A DNA stretch of 64,000 nt. It comes from Xiphophorus maculatus (Eukaryota; Chordata; Actinopteri; Cyprinodontiformes; Poeciliidae). The stretch is taken from assembly GCF_002775205.1 (NCBI RefSeq), contig NC_036459.1, positions 1,831,088 through 1,895,087 of the forward strand, written 5' to 3'. A program made the position numbers and the translations under genes. Below the pieces are notes generated by a model. The model was not told where the DNA came from. It searched no databases and saw only the letters and a program-made list of their open reading frames with translations. Shown here in pieces: positions 41,507-58,300 of the stretch (position 1 is its first letter; the number at the start of each line of letters is the position of its first letter).

Positions 41507-44500
41507 ATGGACGAGCAGGCACTGCTGGGGCTCAACCCCAACGCCGACGCCCCCTACAGGCAGAGGGTGAGACTGCTCAACGGGCCGTTTTCTGTCCGCA
41601 CAGACAGGGGGCGCTGTTCGCCTGCAGGGTAAAGCTTACTGTGTGTCTCTGCAGGCTTTGGCTTACTTTGAGCAGCTGAAGGAGTCTCAGGACGCCTGGG
41701 AGGTCTGCGCCGACGCGCTGGCTAAAGGTATCTACAGGTGAGAGTCTGCTGAGAGCGCAGCACAGGATTCAATACTTCAGCTAAATCTCTGTTGCTCATC
41801 AAGGAAAGATTTACTGACACACCTGCTCACGGTTCTTCTCTGCAGCGACGCCCACGTCAAGTTCTTCTGCTTCCAAGTCCTGGAGCACCAGATCAAGTTC
41901 AGGTGAGGAGCAGCAGGTGTTCCTGGTGGGCTGTGGGCTCTGCAGGTCTTCTGACTCGTGTTGCTGTTGTTGTAGACATGCAGGTCTGAGCGCAGCTCAG
42001 CAGCAGCTCATCAGAGAGACGCTGATGAAGTGGCTGCAGACCCAGGTACCGTCACCTTTACCTAGGCTCCGTCAGAACCTGAGACATTCCTCCTGATCAT
42101 ATTCTCCTCGCTCTGTAGCTGATGAATGCTCAGCCGGAGAAGGCCTTTATCAGGAACAAGGCGGCCCAGGTGTTCGCCCTCACCTTCGTCATGGAGTACC
42201 TCACTCTGTGGCCCAAGTTCTTTTTTGATATCCTGAACCTGGTGGGTCTGAACCCACACGGTGTCGACATCTACCTGCGGACGCTGATGGCCATCGACGC
42301 CGAGGTCGTGGACCGAGACATCGTGCACACGCCTGAGGTGAGCATGCGCGAACGGGTAGGAGGCTCTGGTTCTGGTCCACACTCTGACCCGGCACCGTGT
42401 TCTGCAGGAAACCCGCAGGAATACGTTGATCAAAGACTCCATGAGGGAGCAGTGCATCCCCAGCCTAGTGGAATCCTGGTTCCAGATCCTGACGGCGTAC
42501 CAGCAGACCCACCCGGAGCTCACCTGTCAGTGTCTGGAGGTGGTGGGCGCCTACGTGTCCTGGATCGACCTCAACCTCATCGCCAACGACCGGTCAGCGA
42601 ACGCACCAATCAGCTGACCCGCTTGAGGAGATTCTGGATGGTTCTGTGGGTCATCGGTTCGTCTTGTTCTAGGTTTGTGAACCTGCTGCTGAGTCAGATG
42701 TCCATGGAGGACCTGAGAGAAGAGGCCTGCGACTGCCTGTTTGAAATTGTCAACAAGGGGATGGACCCGGTGGATAAAACCAAGCTGGTGGAATCGCTGT
42801 GCCAGGTTCTGCAGTCGGCCGGATTCTTCAACATCGAGCAGGTAGGAATCGTCCTCACAGCACCAACACAGAACCTCCTGGTTGAAGACAGGAATCTCCT
42901 GACATTGAGGGTGTAGGACTAGAACTTTGTCGTTTAGGCTCCAGGACCAGAACCTTATGGTTTAAGACCAGACTCTTCTGGTTCAGGTCCAATGATTTCC
43001 TCTGGTCCCTCAGGAAGAAGATGTGGACTTCCTGGCCAAGTTCTCCCGGCTGGTGAACGGGATGGGCCAGAGTTTGGTCCTGAGCTGGTCCAAGTTGGTG
43101 AAGTCTGGGAACGTGAAGGAGGCGACGGAGACTCTTCATGCGGTGGAGGCCAAGGTGCCGCTGCTGCTGCAGTTGCTGGTGCATGAAGACGACGACATCT
43201 CGACCAACATGGTGGGCTTCTGCTACGACTACCTGCACGTGCTCAAACAGGTGAGTTCCCCAGAGGAGGTGGGTCTGGATCCTTCTGCAGCAGGTTCTGA
43301 CTCTGTTCTCTCTCTGCAGCTTCCTCAGTTGACGGAGCAGCAGAAGGCAAACATCGAGGTGAGTCACGATGGTTGAAGCTGGAGATGTTGGGGCTTTCAG
43401 CTACTGGTTGGTGTTAAAGCTCTGAGTGTCTGCAGGCCGTCATGCTGGCTGTGATGAAGAAGCTGACCTACGATGACGAGTACAACTTTGAGAACGAGGT
43501 GGGTGGTGTTCCTGCGTGGAGTTGGGGATGATGATGGTGGTGGAGTTGGGGATGATGATGAGGATGATGTGTTCCAGGGTGAAGATGAGGCCATGTTCGT
43601 AGAGTACAGGAAGCAGCTGAAGATGCTACTGGACCGCCTGGCTCAGGTTTCTCCGGAGCTGCTGCTGGAAGCCGTGCGCCGGGTCTTCACCAGCACCATG
43701 CAGTGAGTACAGGCGATGATGACGACGGCTCTGGTGCCGGTCTAGGTTCTGACCCAGTTCTGTGTACCATCAGGAGGTGGCAGACGGCGCCGTTCATGGA
43801 GGTGGAGGTGGCCATCCGGCTGCTCTACATGCTGGGCGAGGCGCTGCCGGCGTCTCATGGCGCTCACTTCTCCGGCGACTCGGCGAAGACGAGCGCGCTG
43901 CAGGACATGATGAGGACGGTGAGTCACATGACCCGACATCTGGAACGGATCAGAACCAGAACATCTACCGGGCAGGTTTCAGGAGGAGTGGTTCAGAACC
44001 AGAATCTCCTGCCGTCCTTCACTGCTCCCTGTCTCTCCTCAGCTGGTTTCCTGCGGTGTCAGCGCCTACCAGCACTCCTCCGTGTCTCTGGAGTTTTTTG
44101 AAACGGTTGTCAGATATGATAAATTCTTTATCGTGGAACCGCAGCACATTCCCAATGTTCTGGTGAGTCCGGCTCCCAGAGAACGGTTCTGATGATCCGA
44201 ACTGCATTTTGATGTGGAAGTGTCTGTCTCAGATGGCGTTCCTGGACCAGAGAGGACTGAGACACAGTAGCCCCAAGGTCCGGAGCAGAGTGGCCTACCT
44301 GTTCTCCAGGTTCATCAAGACTCTGCAGTGAGTTCTCGGTCTGAAACGGGTCGTAAACGGGCCTGTCTCTGGGTCAGGACTGGGGCTCCACTCCCTGCTC
44401 TGACCACACGTCTATTTCTGTCCAGTAAACACATGACGGCGTTCATCGAGGACATTCTGACCCGGATCCAGGACCTGCTGGAGCTCGCTCCTCCTGTAAG

Positions 44501-46379
44501 CAGAGATACAGCTGTTCTCCTCTGACTGCCTTAGCCCTTCACCCTGACTACTTTGACTCCCTGACTCCTCCTCCTCCAGGAGAACGGCTTCCTGGCGCTG
44601 CTGACCAGTGACGACCAGCTCTTCATGTTCGAGGCAGCCGGGGTTCTCATCGTGAGCGGCGAGAGTCCGGTGGAGCGGAAGCAGGTTCTGATGAGGAGTC
44701 TGCTGGCGCCGCTGACGGACGCCTTCCGCCTGCTCCTCGCCAAGCTGCTGCAGGAGAGCGTGGAGGAGCACCAGGCCGCGCTGGCCGACTGCCTGAGCCA
44801 CGCCGTGGGATTCGCCAGGTCAGAGCCAGCATCTCTCCGGTTTAGGGAGGAAGCGGCGGGCTCCTTCGGACCCGCCTGACTCCTCTTCCTTCGTCTCTGC
44901 AGCCGGACCAGCAAGGCGTTCAGTAACAAGCAGACGGTGAAGCAGTGCGGCTGCACCGAGGTCTACAGGGACTGCCTGCATAGCTTCCTGCCGGCGCTGA
45001 GCTGCCCCGTCCAGCGGGGGGCGCTGCGCAGCGCCGTGCGCTCCTTTCTGCATCGCATGATCATCTGCCTGGAGGAGGAGGTGCTGCCCTTCATCCCGGC
45101 CGCCTCGGAGCACATGCTGAAGGACTGCGAGGCCAAAGACCTGCAGGAGTTCATCCCGCTCATCAGCCAGATCACGGCCAAGTTCAAGGTACATCCGGAA
45201 CCAGAACCCTGCGGTTCCCCGCGGCGCCTTGCTGACTCCTCCTCTCCCTGCAGCGCCAGGTGTCACCCTTCCTGCAGCAGATCTTCATGCCGCTGGTCCT
45301 GGCCATCTTCGAGGTTCTGGGCCGACCCGCGGAGGAGAACGACCAGACGGCGGCGCTGGAGAAGCAGATGCTGCGGCGGAGCTACTTCGCCTTCATCCAG
45401 ACGGTGGCCGGCAGCGGCATGAACGAGGTGCTGGCCAATCAGGGTGAGCGCAGAGGCCACGAGATCACAACCGGTTCTATTTGGGTTCAGGAAGCTGGAG
45501 GCGACCTGAGCAGCAGAACATTTGGGCCGGCGGTCCAGATGTTGGTCATGTGACCCGTTTGGTTCTGGTTCCAGGAGCAGAAAACATTGAGCGGGTTCTG
45601 TTCACCATCATCCAGGGTGCTGTGGAATTCCCGGACCCGATCGCCCAGAAGACCTGCTTCATCATCCTGACCCGGCTGGTGGAGCTGTGGGGTGCGTCTC
45701 AGCACCGTGACCTCGGTTCTGGTTCCGGTAAGCCTCTGGGACTAATCTGTGTGCGGTTCTGATCCGATCTGCAGGCGGGAAGGATGGGATGGTGGGCTTC
45801 CCTGACTTTACCTATAAACACATCGTCCCAGCCTGCTTCCTGGCGCCGCTCAACCCGACCTTTGACCTCTCTGACGCCCAGACGGTTCTGGTGAGTCTGG
45901 AACCGAACCCAGTCTGAACCCAGTCACTTGACCCGTTTGGTTCTGATGGTTCTGTTGCTCCTCAGACGCTGTCGGAGTGCGCGCTCACGCTGAAGATGAT
46001 CCATCTGAAACGGGTAAAAACGGTTCTGTTTGTCCCGGTTCTGAGGTTCTCAACGGGTTCTAAGATTCTGTTTGCTCCTCAGGGGTCAGAGTTCATCCAG
46101 TTCCTGCAGCATGAGTACCTGCCGTCCCTACAGGTGACTCCGGAGATCTCACAGGTAGGACAGAACCAGAGCCGTGGTTCTCCTCAGATTCTGGTGTTGG
46201 TTCTGATTGCCATCTTGGTTCTGATCCAGGAGTTGTGCCAGGTCCTCCAGCAGCCCGATGTCAAAGTCCTGAAGAACTACATGAAGGTAGGAGGCGTCCC
46301 TACCCGGTTCTGGTGCTGTTGGGCTTCCTGTGACGGTTCTGTCTGTCTGCAGGCGTTCTTCCAGAGAGCCAAGCTGTGA
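41507..46379 (+). CDS. xpot: Exportin-T (tRNA exportin)
   Basis: XPOT binds mature tRNA with RanGTP and carries it out through nuclear pores. It is an all-helical karyopherin-beta with an N-terminal importin-beta/Xpo1 region and HEAT repeats. Twenty-four coding exons join in phase to 962 aa, the human length: 41507-41566, 41655-41737, 41846-41902, 41976-42045, 42119-42337, 42408-42592, 42673-42841, 43014-43250, 43320-43358, 43436-43498, 43578-43702, 43774-43918, 44043-44162, 44233-44327, 44426-44495, 44580-44818, 44903-45188, 45254-45443, 45575-45691, 45775-45890, 45966-46013, 46083-46154, 46230-46286, 46353-46379. It starts MDEQALLGLNPNAD and ends FFQRAKL, with HLEVV-type cores such as TCQCLEVVGAYVSWIDLNLI. 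The start at 41,507 is chosen by homology and a purine at -3. An in-frame ATG lies 9 codons upstream. Introns are short. Convergent with RTCB. Confidence 0.97.
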
Positions 46380-46677
46380 TCCCGCCCGGACCGCCGCCTG
46401 GACTCTGCTGGAGGCTGGAGGTCGGAGCGCCGCTCTGACCGGACGACGAGCCGTCCCACAGAAACGGCTCCGAGGTTCTGGCCTCGGATTGGAACCTGGA
46501 CAGAGCAGAACCCACTCCTCACCTCTGGAACCCGAAGTGGGAACGTTCCCGTGATCCGCTTGTTTTCGGTTTGCAGTGAAACATTTCAGTCTTCTGTCCG
46601 TCAGAACCAACGCCACCGGCTGCTCAACCAGGTTCTGGTTCTGGACGGTTTCTGATCCAACATAGGATCCGAGTGTA

Positions 46678-46707
46678 AATAAAACAGATGTTAAAACTGT
46701 AAATAAA
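46678..46707 (+). terminator. XPOT polyadenylation signals
   Basis: Two AATAAA hexamers, at 46,678-46,683 and 46,702-46,707, lie about 300 bp after the XPOT stop codon. Confidence 0.75.
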
Positions 46708-47829
46708 GATGCTAGCTTTAGTTTTTTTAAGAATTTGTCACATCTGGGAGCCTTGTACGGAAGCCCATCAATGCCAAGATAAAGATCCAGTTTATGAGGT
46801 AAAGAAAAAAAACTGGTGGCTGAACGTGACCCGATTTATTCTGGAAATGTTTACATAAAAATATTTTCTGTTACTAATTTAGATTTCAGTTAAACGCTAA
46901 TAATCGGCTGAACTGCCAGGAGTTTTCATTTCTGATCTGTTTATTTATCATGTTTCTGTTTTGGTCTCATTGTCATTGCAGAATGTGTGACTCAGTAAAT
47001 TTCCTGCAGATCTTATTTCATCATAAAAGCAGTTTTAAAAATATCTTTTTGTTTTTCTTCTACAATCTTTAAATATTTAAAACATCTGATTCAGTCTAAA
47101 ATATTTTAACAGGAGTACAACTGATTTAAAAAGAAAAAAAAATAACTTTTTAGATGTTTAAAACATCTCTATTTTATTACGCCACTGACTTTCCAAGCAG
47201 TTAAACTCCTCAGCCAATCATCTGGACAGAAGCTGGAAGCCTCTGCTCTGTCTTGTGCCCTCTAGTGGTGGTTTGACGCAATGACATCATGTTTGGTTGT
47301 AGAAAATCCAAAACCTGCATTCCTGATGAGTCCTATATTTCTGATAAAATACCTCAGAGCAGAAAGTATTTCATGTAACTTGATCAAACCATCAGGAAAG
47401 GGAATATTCTGGGAGAAACACTGAATCAAAATAAGACATTCAGAGTTGGACAGGAAACCTAAACCCGAAGGGAGATCAGGCTCTGGATCAGTGTTACGCC
47501 TGGATGTTATGCAGAGTTTTCTGGTTAAAAATTTAATTCCCAGGCAGTTTTAGGTTGGGTTTAGGAAGAGACTGGTTTGAGATTAAGGTTGGGATTACAT
47601 GAGGTAAAACTGGGATACATTTGAGATTAGGCTGGAACGAAGCTGGTTATTGATGAGGTTGAGTTGGGGTGAAGTTAGAATGAGGTTGGGGGAGGATAAG
47701 GTTAAAGGTGTGAAACCATAGAGGTCGGGATGAAGTTGGAAAATCCTGCGGTGGATCTGGCAGGAGGATTGAAACAACGTTTATATAGTTCTGTATTATA
47801 AACGAACTTTTAAGCTTCATGTGATCGCT
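46708..47829. other. Intergenic between convergent XPOT and RTCB
   Basis: AT-rich, no supported exon. A purine/GTTGGGA-rich stretch at ~47,540-47,740 is weakly repetitive (GAGGTTG/GAGATTA words). Confidence 0.6.
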
Positions 47830-47835
47830 TTTATT
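47830..47835 (-). terminator. RTCB polyadenylation signal
   Basis: TTTATT on the plus strand is AATAAA on the coding strand, 128 bp past the RTCB stop codon. Confidence 0.65.
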
Positions 47836-47962
47836 TTGTAAACCAAAAACAGCTAGTCTTGGCGCAGAACCAGACTCTCAGCTTCATTTATAAACAGAAA
47901 TGAACTGAACTGTTCAGAAGCAGAAAAAGGAATCAGTACAGAGTAAAGAGTCTGTAAGGTGC

Positions 47963-51834
<3,872 letters not shown>

Positions 51835-52504
51835 GGTTCCGACCCAAACAGCTGCCGGTTCGACGCCACGCCGCAGGACGCAAAGCGCTACAGAAGCCGG
51901 TAAGACTCAGACTGCAGGAATGACGCAGGAAGATTTAAATGTTCTTATTAAATGATTCCGGGGTGTTTATAAGCTAATTTAAGATCGGTTCGGGTTTCCT
52001 GTAGAAACTAATCCCTCAGCGTTCCAATATTTGTGATTTTCTTCTTCTTCTCTGGTTATAAACAGTGAAGCGGTGCTTCTGATGTCTGTGGGTTATTATG
52101 ATCTGCTGCCACCTGCTGGCAAGGAAAGTCATTACACATTTTTATATTTATATTTGCAATATCTTTTTAAAGTTAGAGCTGCACAGAGGAAGGAAAGTGA
52201 CTCTGGATTGAGGCTGGACTCAGGACTTTATGATTGGCTGCCGAAGGACTTTTTTTCCCCTCTTTTGCGGAAATGATTTTTAAAGAGGCAGAAGGAGTTT
52301 TAAAATATTCAGTGACGGGATTTTAAAATATAGAGTAGATTAATTTGCAGAAGTGGAACTCCGGAGATCCTGAGGAAACGTTTTCCATCTGGCAGCAGGG
52401 AAATCCTGGATTTTTCTCCAAAGATGTCTGAAGACTTCAGTTCTCCTCTTAAAAGTTAAATTTCCTGATTGAGGGATTTCAAAAGTACAGCATAGTAAAA
52501 ATAC

Positions 52505-52605
52505 TCCTAAAAAAGCTAATCGAAATTCAAAATATTAAATTTGAAAGCTAAATAAAGCTAGATAAATCTTTATCTGGTGAATTAAATATTTAGTTTGGAA
52601 ATCTT
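52505..52605. repeat. AT-rich AAGCTAAATA repeat, third cluster
   Basis: Short words AAAGCTAAATAAAGC and TTAAATATTTAGTTTGG resemble the clusters at 27.9 and 31.7 kb, but more weakly. Confidence 0.35.
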
Positions 52606-53389
52606 ACCTTTATAAATTTGTGACAGGTATGATGGGCCAAATTAAATCAAATTATTGCTATTTTTTTACTGTGTAACTTTACAAATGGAACCTCTAGCCT
52701 ACGATAAAGACGGCTTTGATTTGATTAATAAAACAATATTTGAACACAAATGTTATTTAAAAGTTCTACTAATGTGGCGTTTTGTCTTGAAGGCGACAAA
52801 AATAGTTATGGTTAATAATGTATAAACACTTTTTCACTGAGGAACTTTAAAGGTATTTGAGGTTTTAAATTGACATTTGTAATCACTGTGACTGTATAAA
52901 ATAGAAATTGCTCATTTATTGCAAGGGAAGGCAAAAGCAGAGAGAAAAATAATCCCTCTAGGGGGCGCGGTAAAAAAACTCTTAGTCATTTCCCCTGACA
53001 GGCTGAGGAGGATCTTTGGTTCAAAGTTGGGTCGCGGTTCCGCCTCCTCGTACCCCGGACCCGGCTGTGGTGGACGGGGAGTCTGGGTGGCGCCCTGCGG
53101 GTTTGGGGCTGGAACAGTTCAGGTGGGAGCTGGATGGAGTCAGAGGAAGATTACAGGACGACCAGCCACCCAGAACCGACTGAGTGGACCGGGCCGTGGA
53201 CCGGAGAACCAGGCAGATATAATTCTGAGGGGAAAAGTGGAAACAAAAAAAAAGAAAAGAGTTAGCTAGATAATTTATATTAGTTATTAAAATAAATTAA
53301 ATATTAGCATGAATGTCATTAACTTTAATAAAAGATGCAATGATGAAAAGATTATTGAACAAACAACTTCAATGATTTCTGAATATTAC

Positions 53390-53655
53390 TTTATATTCAT
53401 ATTAATATTCTCTGGTAATATTACAACTTCATTCTCGTAATATTGCGACTTTATTCTTGTATCATTTCGACTTCGTGATGAGGAAGTTCCGACTTTATTT
53501 TTATTTTATTGTGACTTTACTCTCGCATCGTTATGGATATTCTCATATTATTTCATCTTTATTCTCATATTACCAGAATAACAATATGACTTTACTCTGG
53601 TAATATTATGACTTTATTCTTGTGTCATTCCGCCTTTATTCTGATGGTATTTGAG
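53390..53655. repeat. Degenerate GACTTTATTCT tandem repeat
   Basis: About ten degenerate units of the type GTAATATTACGACTTTATTC follow each other with drift. This interspersed minisatellite is common in fish. It lacks coding meaning. Confidence 0.75.
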
Positions 53656-54060
53656 TTCATCCTGATGGTGGCGTTTTGGTGTTGTGACTCCTTACTACAA
53701 CTCAGATCAGGATAAGATGGGATTGCTGCTTGGTTCTCGTTAAGCTCGTTAACTCAGATCAGAATTAGATCTCTGTTTGACACTGGTGGGCGGGGCTAAT
53801 GTCTGACCACGCCCCATGACCTTTGACATTGTGGTTGTTTGTCCTGTGAGAACTGATGTGTGTGTTTGTGCGTTTCTACTACGTTATGAGGCCCCTGTGC
53901 TCCTTATGGGGCCCAAAGTTGAGTTTGTTATGGTCGAGTAACGTCTGGGTTAAGCTTTAGAAATGAATAGAAACCAAGACAAAGTCCTTCCAGATAGAAA
54001 GGCGTAATGTGTGTGTGACAGAGAGTGTGTGTGTGACAGGGTGTGTGTGTGATTAGGGTG

Positions 54061-54118
54061 GATTAACAGCGAGCAGCAGCAGTCAGACGAGCTGCAGGCG
54101 GTCAGAGACGCTGACATG
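54061..54118 (+). other. Possible non-coding first exon of the MICAL gene
   Basis: A GC-richer stretch with CAGCAGCAGTCAGACGAGC runs to a consensus donor, GACAT followed by GTGAGTAC, at about 54,118. The next acceptor (CCTTTCAG at 55,303) leads into the exon that holds the start codon. The link is inferred from splice signals only. Confidence 0.35.
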
Positions 54119-55381
54119 TGAGTACGTTTCACCCATTTTCACACTTCAAGCTGAATGTTGACGCTCAGATCTTTTCAGAACTTCTTGATCCAAATGTTAG
54201 AAAGTCGAATCTTCTCAGAGCCATGATAAAGTTAAAGTTCTGACATTCACTGATGAGTCTTATTCAGGTAAAGATGAGTTGATCCAGTAGAACCATGTGG
54301 GTCTTGTCATGTTTTCTGTGAAGCTGGTTCTGCTGATGACCTGCAGAGATTCTCCATGTCAGTTTTCACTCTGCAGCTCCAGCAGGTCAGCGGAGGCAAA
54401 ATAAGCTGAAGGTTAGCTCCTGCTGTCTGGACCTGGCTGACCCGGGTCAGAGCCGACCTCTGGTTCTGATGACCAGGAGACAGCGGGCCGGCTGTGAGCT
54501 GGTGTCTGGAACGGACGGGTCGGCTGCGTGTGAGAGCGTCTTTGTTTCCATCATGTGACCATCACAGCTGAGATGGGAGCTTTATCTGCTTTATGCTGCT
54601 GAAAATCTCCAGATTCCTGAAAGTTTGGATGTTATTCCTCTCAGTTTGGAGGTTAGAGATCCACCAGAGGAAGTTCTGGACACTGTCTGGACCAAAACCT
54701 CAGCAACTTGCCTTTTTTCAGGTGATTACTCCAATGCTGAAGCTACTTCACACAGCTGGACAGAACTTCTCCTCCATAAACCTTGGATCAGATCTGGCTC
54801 CATTCCTCTGGGACTGTTATACTACAACTGAACTTACAGAGGAATCACTTGTAGAATGAAAACTAATTTTATGCCTTTTACGAGTATTTACAGCCTTTGA
54901 CTTTTCCTCAGACCTTTTTAGGATCCCTGTTTGGCTGCAGGAGTTTCGTCTGTCCAAGTCTCAAAACTTCACAAAGACCCTGAAATCTTACAAAGACTCT
55001 TCAAAGACTTTACCAAAACTCGGCAAAGACCCAAATAAGACCCTACAAACACCTCACAAGAATCCTATCAAGATCCCACAAAAATCTTGCAGACATCTCA
55101 AAATCCCTACATAGGATTATCTGCTTTGGCAGATTATATTACAGCAGAGTTTTAATCCAGCGTAAAGGGATTATTGGAGCGTGTTCTAAAGTTTCATTGG
55201 ACTTGTCAAAATCTACTCCACACTCATTCGGAGTCACAGTGAAAAACCTAAAAGCCTTTGTCTGAAGGTTAGAAGTCTGAACTTTTCCTTCTTTACCTTT
55301 CAGCTGATGTCAGAAGAGGAGCTGGGACCCACCAACAGGTGACACCCTTCCCATGATGCCCTGCAGCCTTGAGGGATCACC

Positions 55382-58300
55382 ATGGGAGATGAGTCTTACC
55401 CAGAATGCCAAACTCAGGAGTTGTTTGATGAATTTGTATCAGCATCGACCTGCAGGGCGGCGCTGCGCTGCTTCAGCCAGCTGTGCGAACATCTGCAGCT
55501 GGATCACAGCACCACTGAAAAGCCTCTCTACCAACCAATCAAACAGCGGCTCAACTACTGGAAGGCCAATGCTCTGTGGGCCAAACTGGACCGGAGGGCG
55601 GCACAGCAGGAGTACCAGAGGGGCCGGGTCTGCAGAAACATGACTGTGAGGCTTTACCGTTTTCTCTAACGATGCATTTAGACAAACTGTTTCTGATTGG
55701 TCAGCTTGTCTCCCCTCTGATTGATCAGTGTGTGATCATCGGGGCGGGGCCTTGTGGTCTCAGGACAGCGGTGGAGCTCTGCTTCATGGGAGCCCGAGTG
55801 GTAGTCCTGGAGAAAAGGGACTCGTTCTCCAGAAACAACGTGCTCCACCTTTGGCCCTTCACCATCTACGACCTGAGGAGTCTTGGGGCCAAAAAGTTCT
55901 ACGGAAAGTTTTGTGCAGGCTCCATCGACCACATCAGTGAGTCTTTGACCAGCTGGTTCTGTCTGATGATGACTATAGTGTCAAAACCACCTCTCTCCTG
56001 TGTGCAGGTATTCGCCAGCTGCAGCTTGTTCTGCTGAAGGTGGCTTTGCTCCTGGGGGCCGAAGTTCATGTCAATGTTGAGTTCAAGCAGCTGTTGGAGC
56101 CACCAGAGGACCAGCACAGAAACAGTGAGGCCAGGGAGGTTGAAGGAAGAGGGAGTCGGCAGAAAGTACAACCAACCAGTTTTCATGAAGGACACTGAAG
56201 TATCTAAAGCTTTGTAGCCAAGAAAACAGTGTCAGACTCTTGTGTTAGTTTAAGCTTTTAAATCAACTAAAAGCTGAAACGTTTAGACTGAAAGGCTTGA
56301 AATTCAAGTTACATCTTTATAAATCAAACTGGTCTATCTGTCCTCATGTCCAGAGGAGGGCTGGAGGATGGAGGTGAGTCCAAAGTCCCACCCAGTCAGT
56401 CAGATGGAGTTTGATGTCATCATTGGAGCAGATGGACGCAGGAACACGTTGCCAGGTTTGCAAACATTTACATCTGTCCTTCTACTGTTTATGATTGGTA
56501 CAAGACCCGGATGAGACAGATTTTCTGGTGATCAGGTTTCAGGCGTAAGGAGTTCAGGGGGAAACTGGCCATCGCCATCACAGCCAACTTCAAAAACAAA
56601 AACACCTCAGCCGAGGCCAAAGTGGAAGAGATCAGCGGAGTGGCTTTCATCTTCAACCAGAGGTTCTTTCAGGAGCTGCGGCAAGAAACTGGTTCGTCTG
56701 AACCTGCAGGTCTGACTGAGACACCTGGTCTGGAACTGAGTCTAACATAAACACCTGATTTCAGGTATTGACCTGGAGAACATTGTCTACTACAAGGACG
56801 ACACACACTACTTTGTTATGACAGCAAAGAAACAGAGTCTCTTGGACAAAGGAGTCATTCTACAGGTAAGTAAAACACCTGAAGTCAATCGAGTCACTGG
56901 TGAGAGTTACCTTTAAGATACAAAAAATGATCACACCTGAGTAACTTTAGTGAAACATACCTGGACACATTATTACAAGTAACAATGACATACCTGGACT
57001 GCAGGCAACAGTTCACTATGACACATGTTACTGATAATCTCACCTCAAAGGTAACAGAGACACAGAACAGGTAAAATCACTCACCTGTAGCCACTCCACT
57101 GGCAGTAAGCTAGGTCTGTGGTCACAAAGCAAATCATCACACCTGGAATCAAAGATCAACAGAACTTTGGGTTGAAGGTATCATAAGACTGTCCTCCTTC
57201 AGGACTTTCCAGACACAGAGCAGCTCCTCTCTCGAGGGAATGTGGACCAGGATGCTTTGCAGGCATACGCCCGTGAGGCCGCAGACTTCTCCACCAATCA
57301 CCAGCTGCCAATCCTGGACTTCGCCATGAACCACTACGGTCAGCCGGACGTCGCCATGTTCGACTTTACCTGCATGTACGCATCAGAAAACGCTGCCTTG
57401 ATTCGCCAGCGCCACGGACACCAGCTGCTGGTCACATTGGTTGGAGACAGTCTGCTGGAGGTGAGACAGGTATCTTCTAGACAAAGACATACAACCAGTC
57501 GGTCATGGTTAGAACAGATCTCTGTCTGTCTACAGCCCTTTTGGCCAATGGGGACAGGTGTGGCACGGGGGTTCCTAGCAGCTCTGGATTCAGCCTGGAT
57601 GATCAGAAGTTGGGCTCAGGGTAGAGCACCACTAGATGTCCTGGCTGAGAGGTAAGAGCTCACCTGGACACAATTTCTGATTTGCCTTATGATTTGACAT
57701 GATCTTGTTTACCTAGGGAGAGTCTGTACCATCTGCTGCCTCAGACGACTCCAGAGAATATGCAGAAGAGCATCAGTCTGTTCACCGTAGATCCAGTGAC
57801 AAGATACGTGAACATCAGCCCTCTGACCGTCACACCTGCTCAGGTGAACACGCAACAGACTGAGACGTTATTTCATGTTGCTTTATTTCATGTTGTTGTC
57901 TTTAAAATAAAGGCACTGAAAACATTTTACCTTTCATGTTGATATTCTTTTGGTTGCCAGGTGAGACACCTGGTAGACACAGGTAGAGAGGCCGGGCTAA
58001 ACACAAGTGAGAGTGATATTATCCGGCTGCCTTCCCCCAGAATTTCAAGACAAGGTGACTTAACTTTCATAACCTTTGTTACCTGAATGTTCATCCATTG
58101 GCTCACTGGCACAGGTTTACCTGAGATCTGCTCACCTGGCTCCTCTTTGGTCCCACTGCCTCAATCACTGGGTCACCTGGTTTGTTTTGGCTCTGGTTGG
58201 GTCTTTAGAGGTAAACTGGTTCTTGATGAAACATCAGTTACAATCATTCTACAATGACTCCATAATCAAGTTCAGTCAGATCAGGTAGATCAGGGCCTCG

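Larger units (their letters stand above)
51835..54060. other. Intergenic between divergent RTCB and MICAL gene
   Basis: The first ~120 bp act presumably as RTCB 5' UTR and promoter. The rest is AT-rich with the two repeat blocks listed separately. Short open frames (for example 52,919-53,269) have no family resemblance. Confidence 0.55.

Noticed and set aside
42122-42916. 264-codon continuous frame as a separate protein
   Set aside because: It reads through XPOT exons and their short introns; homology supports the spliced model.
52919-53269. 116-codon plus-strand frame
   Set aside because: Basic, low-complexity ending in a poly-lysine run; no family and no splice context.
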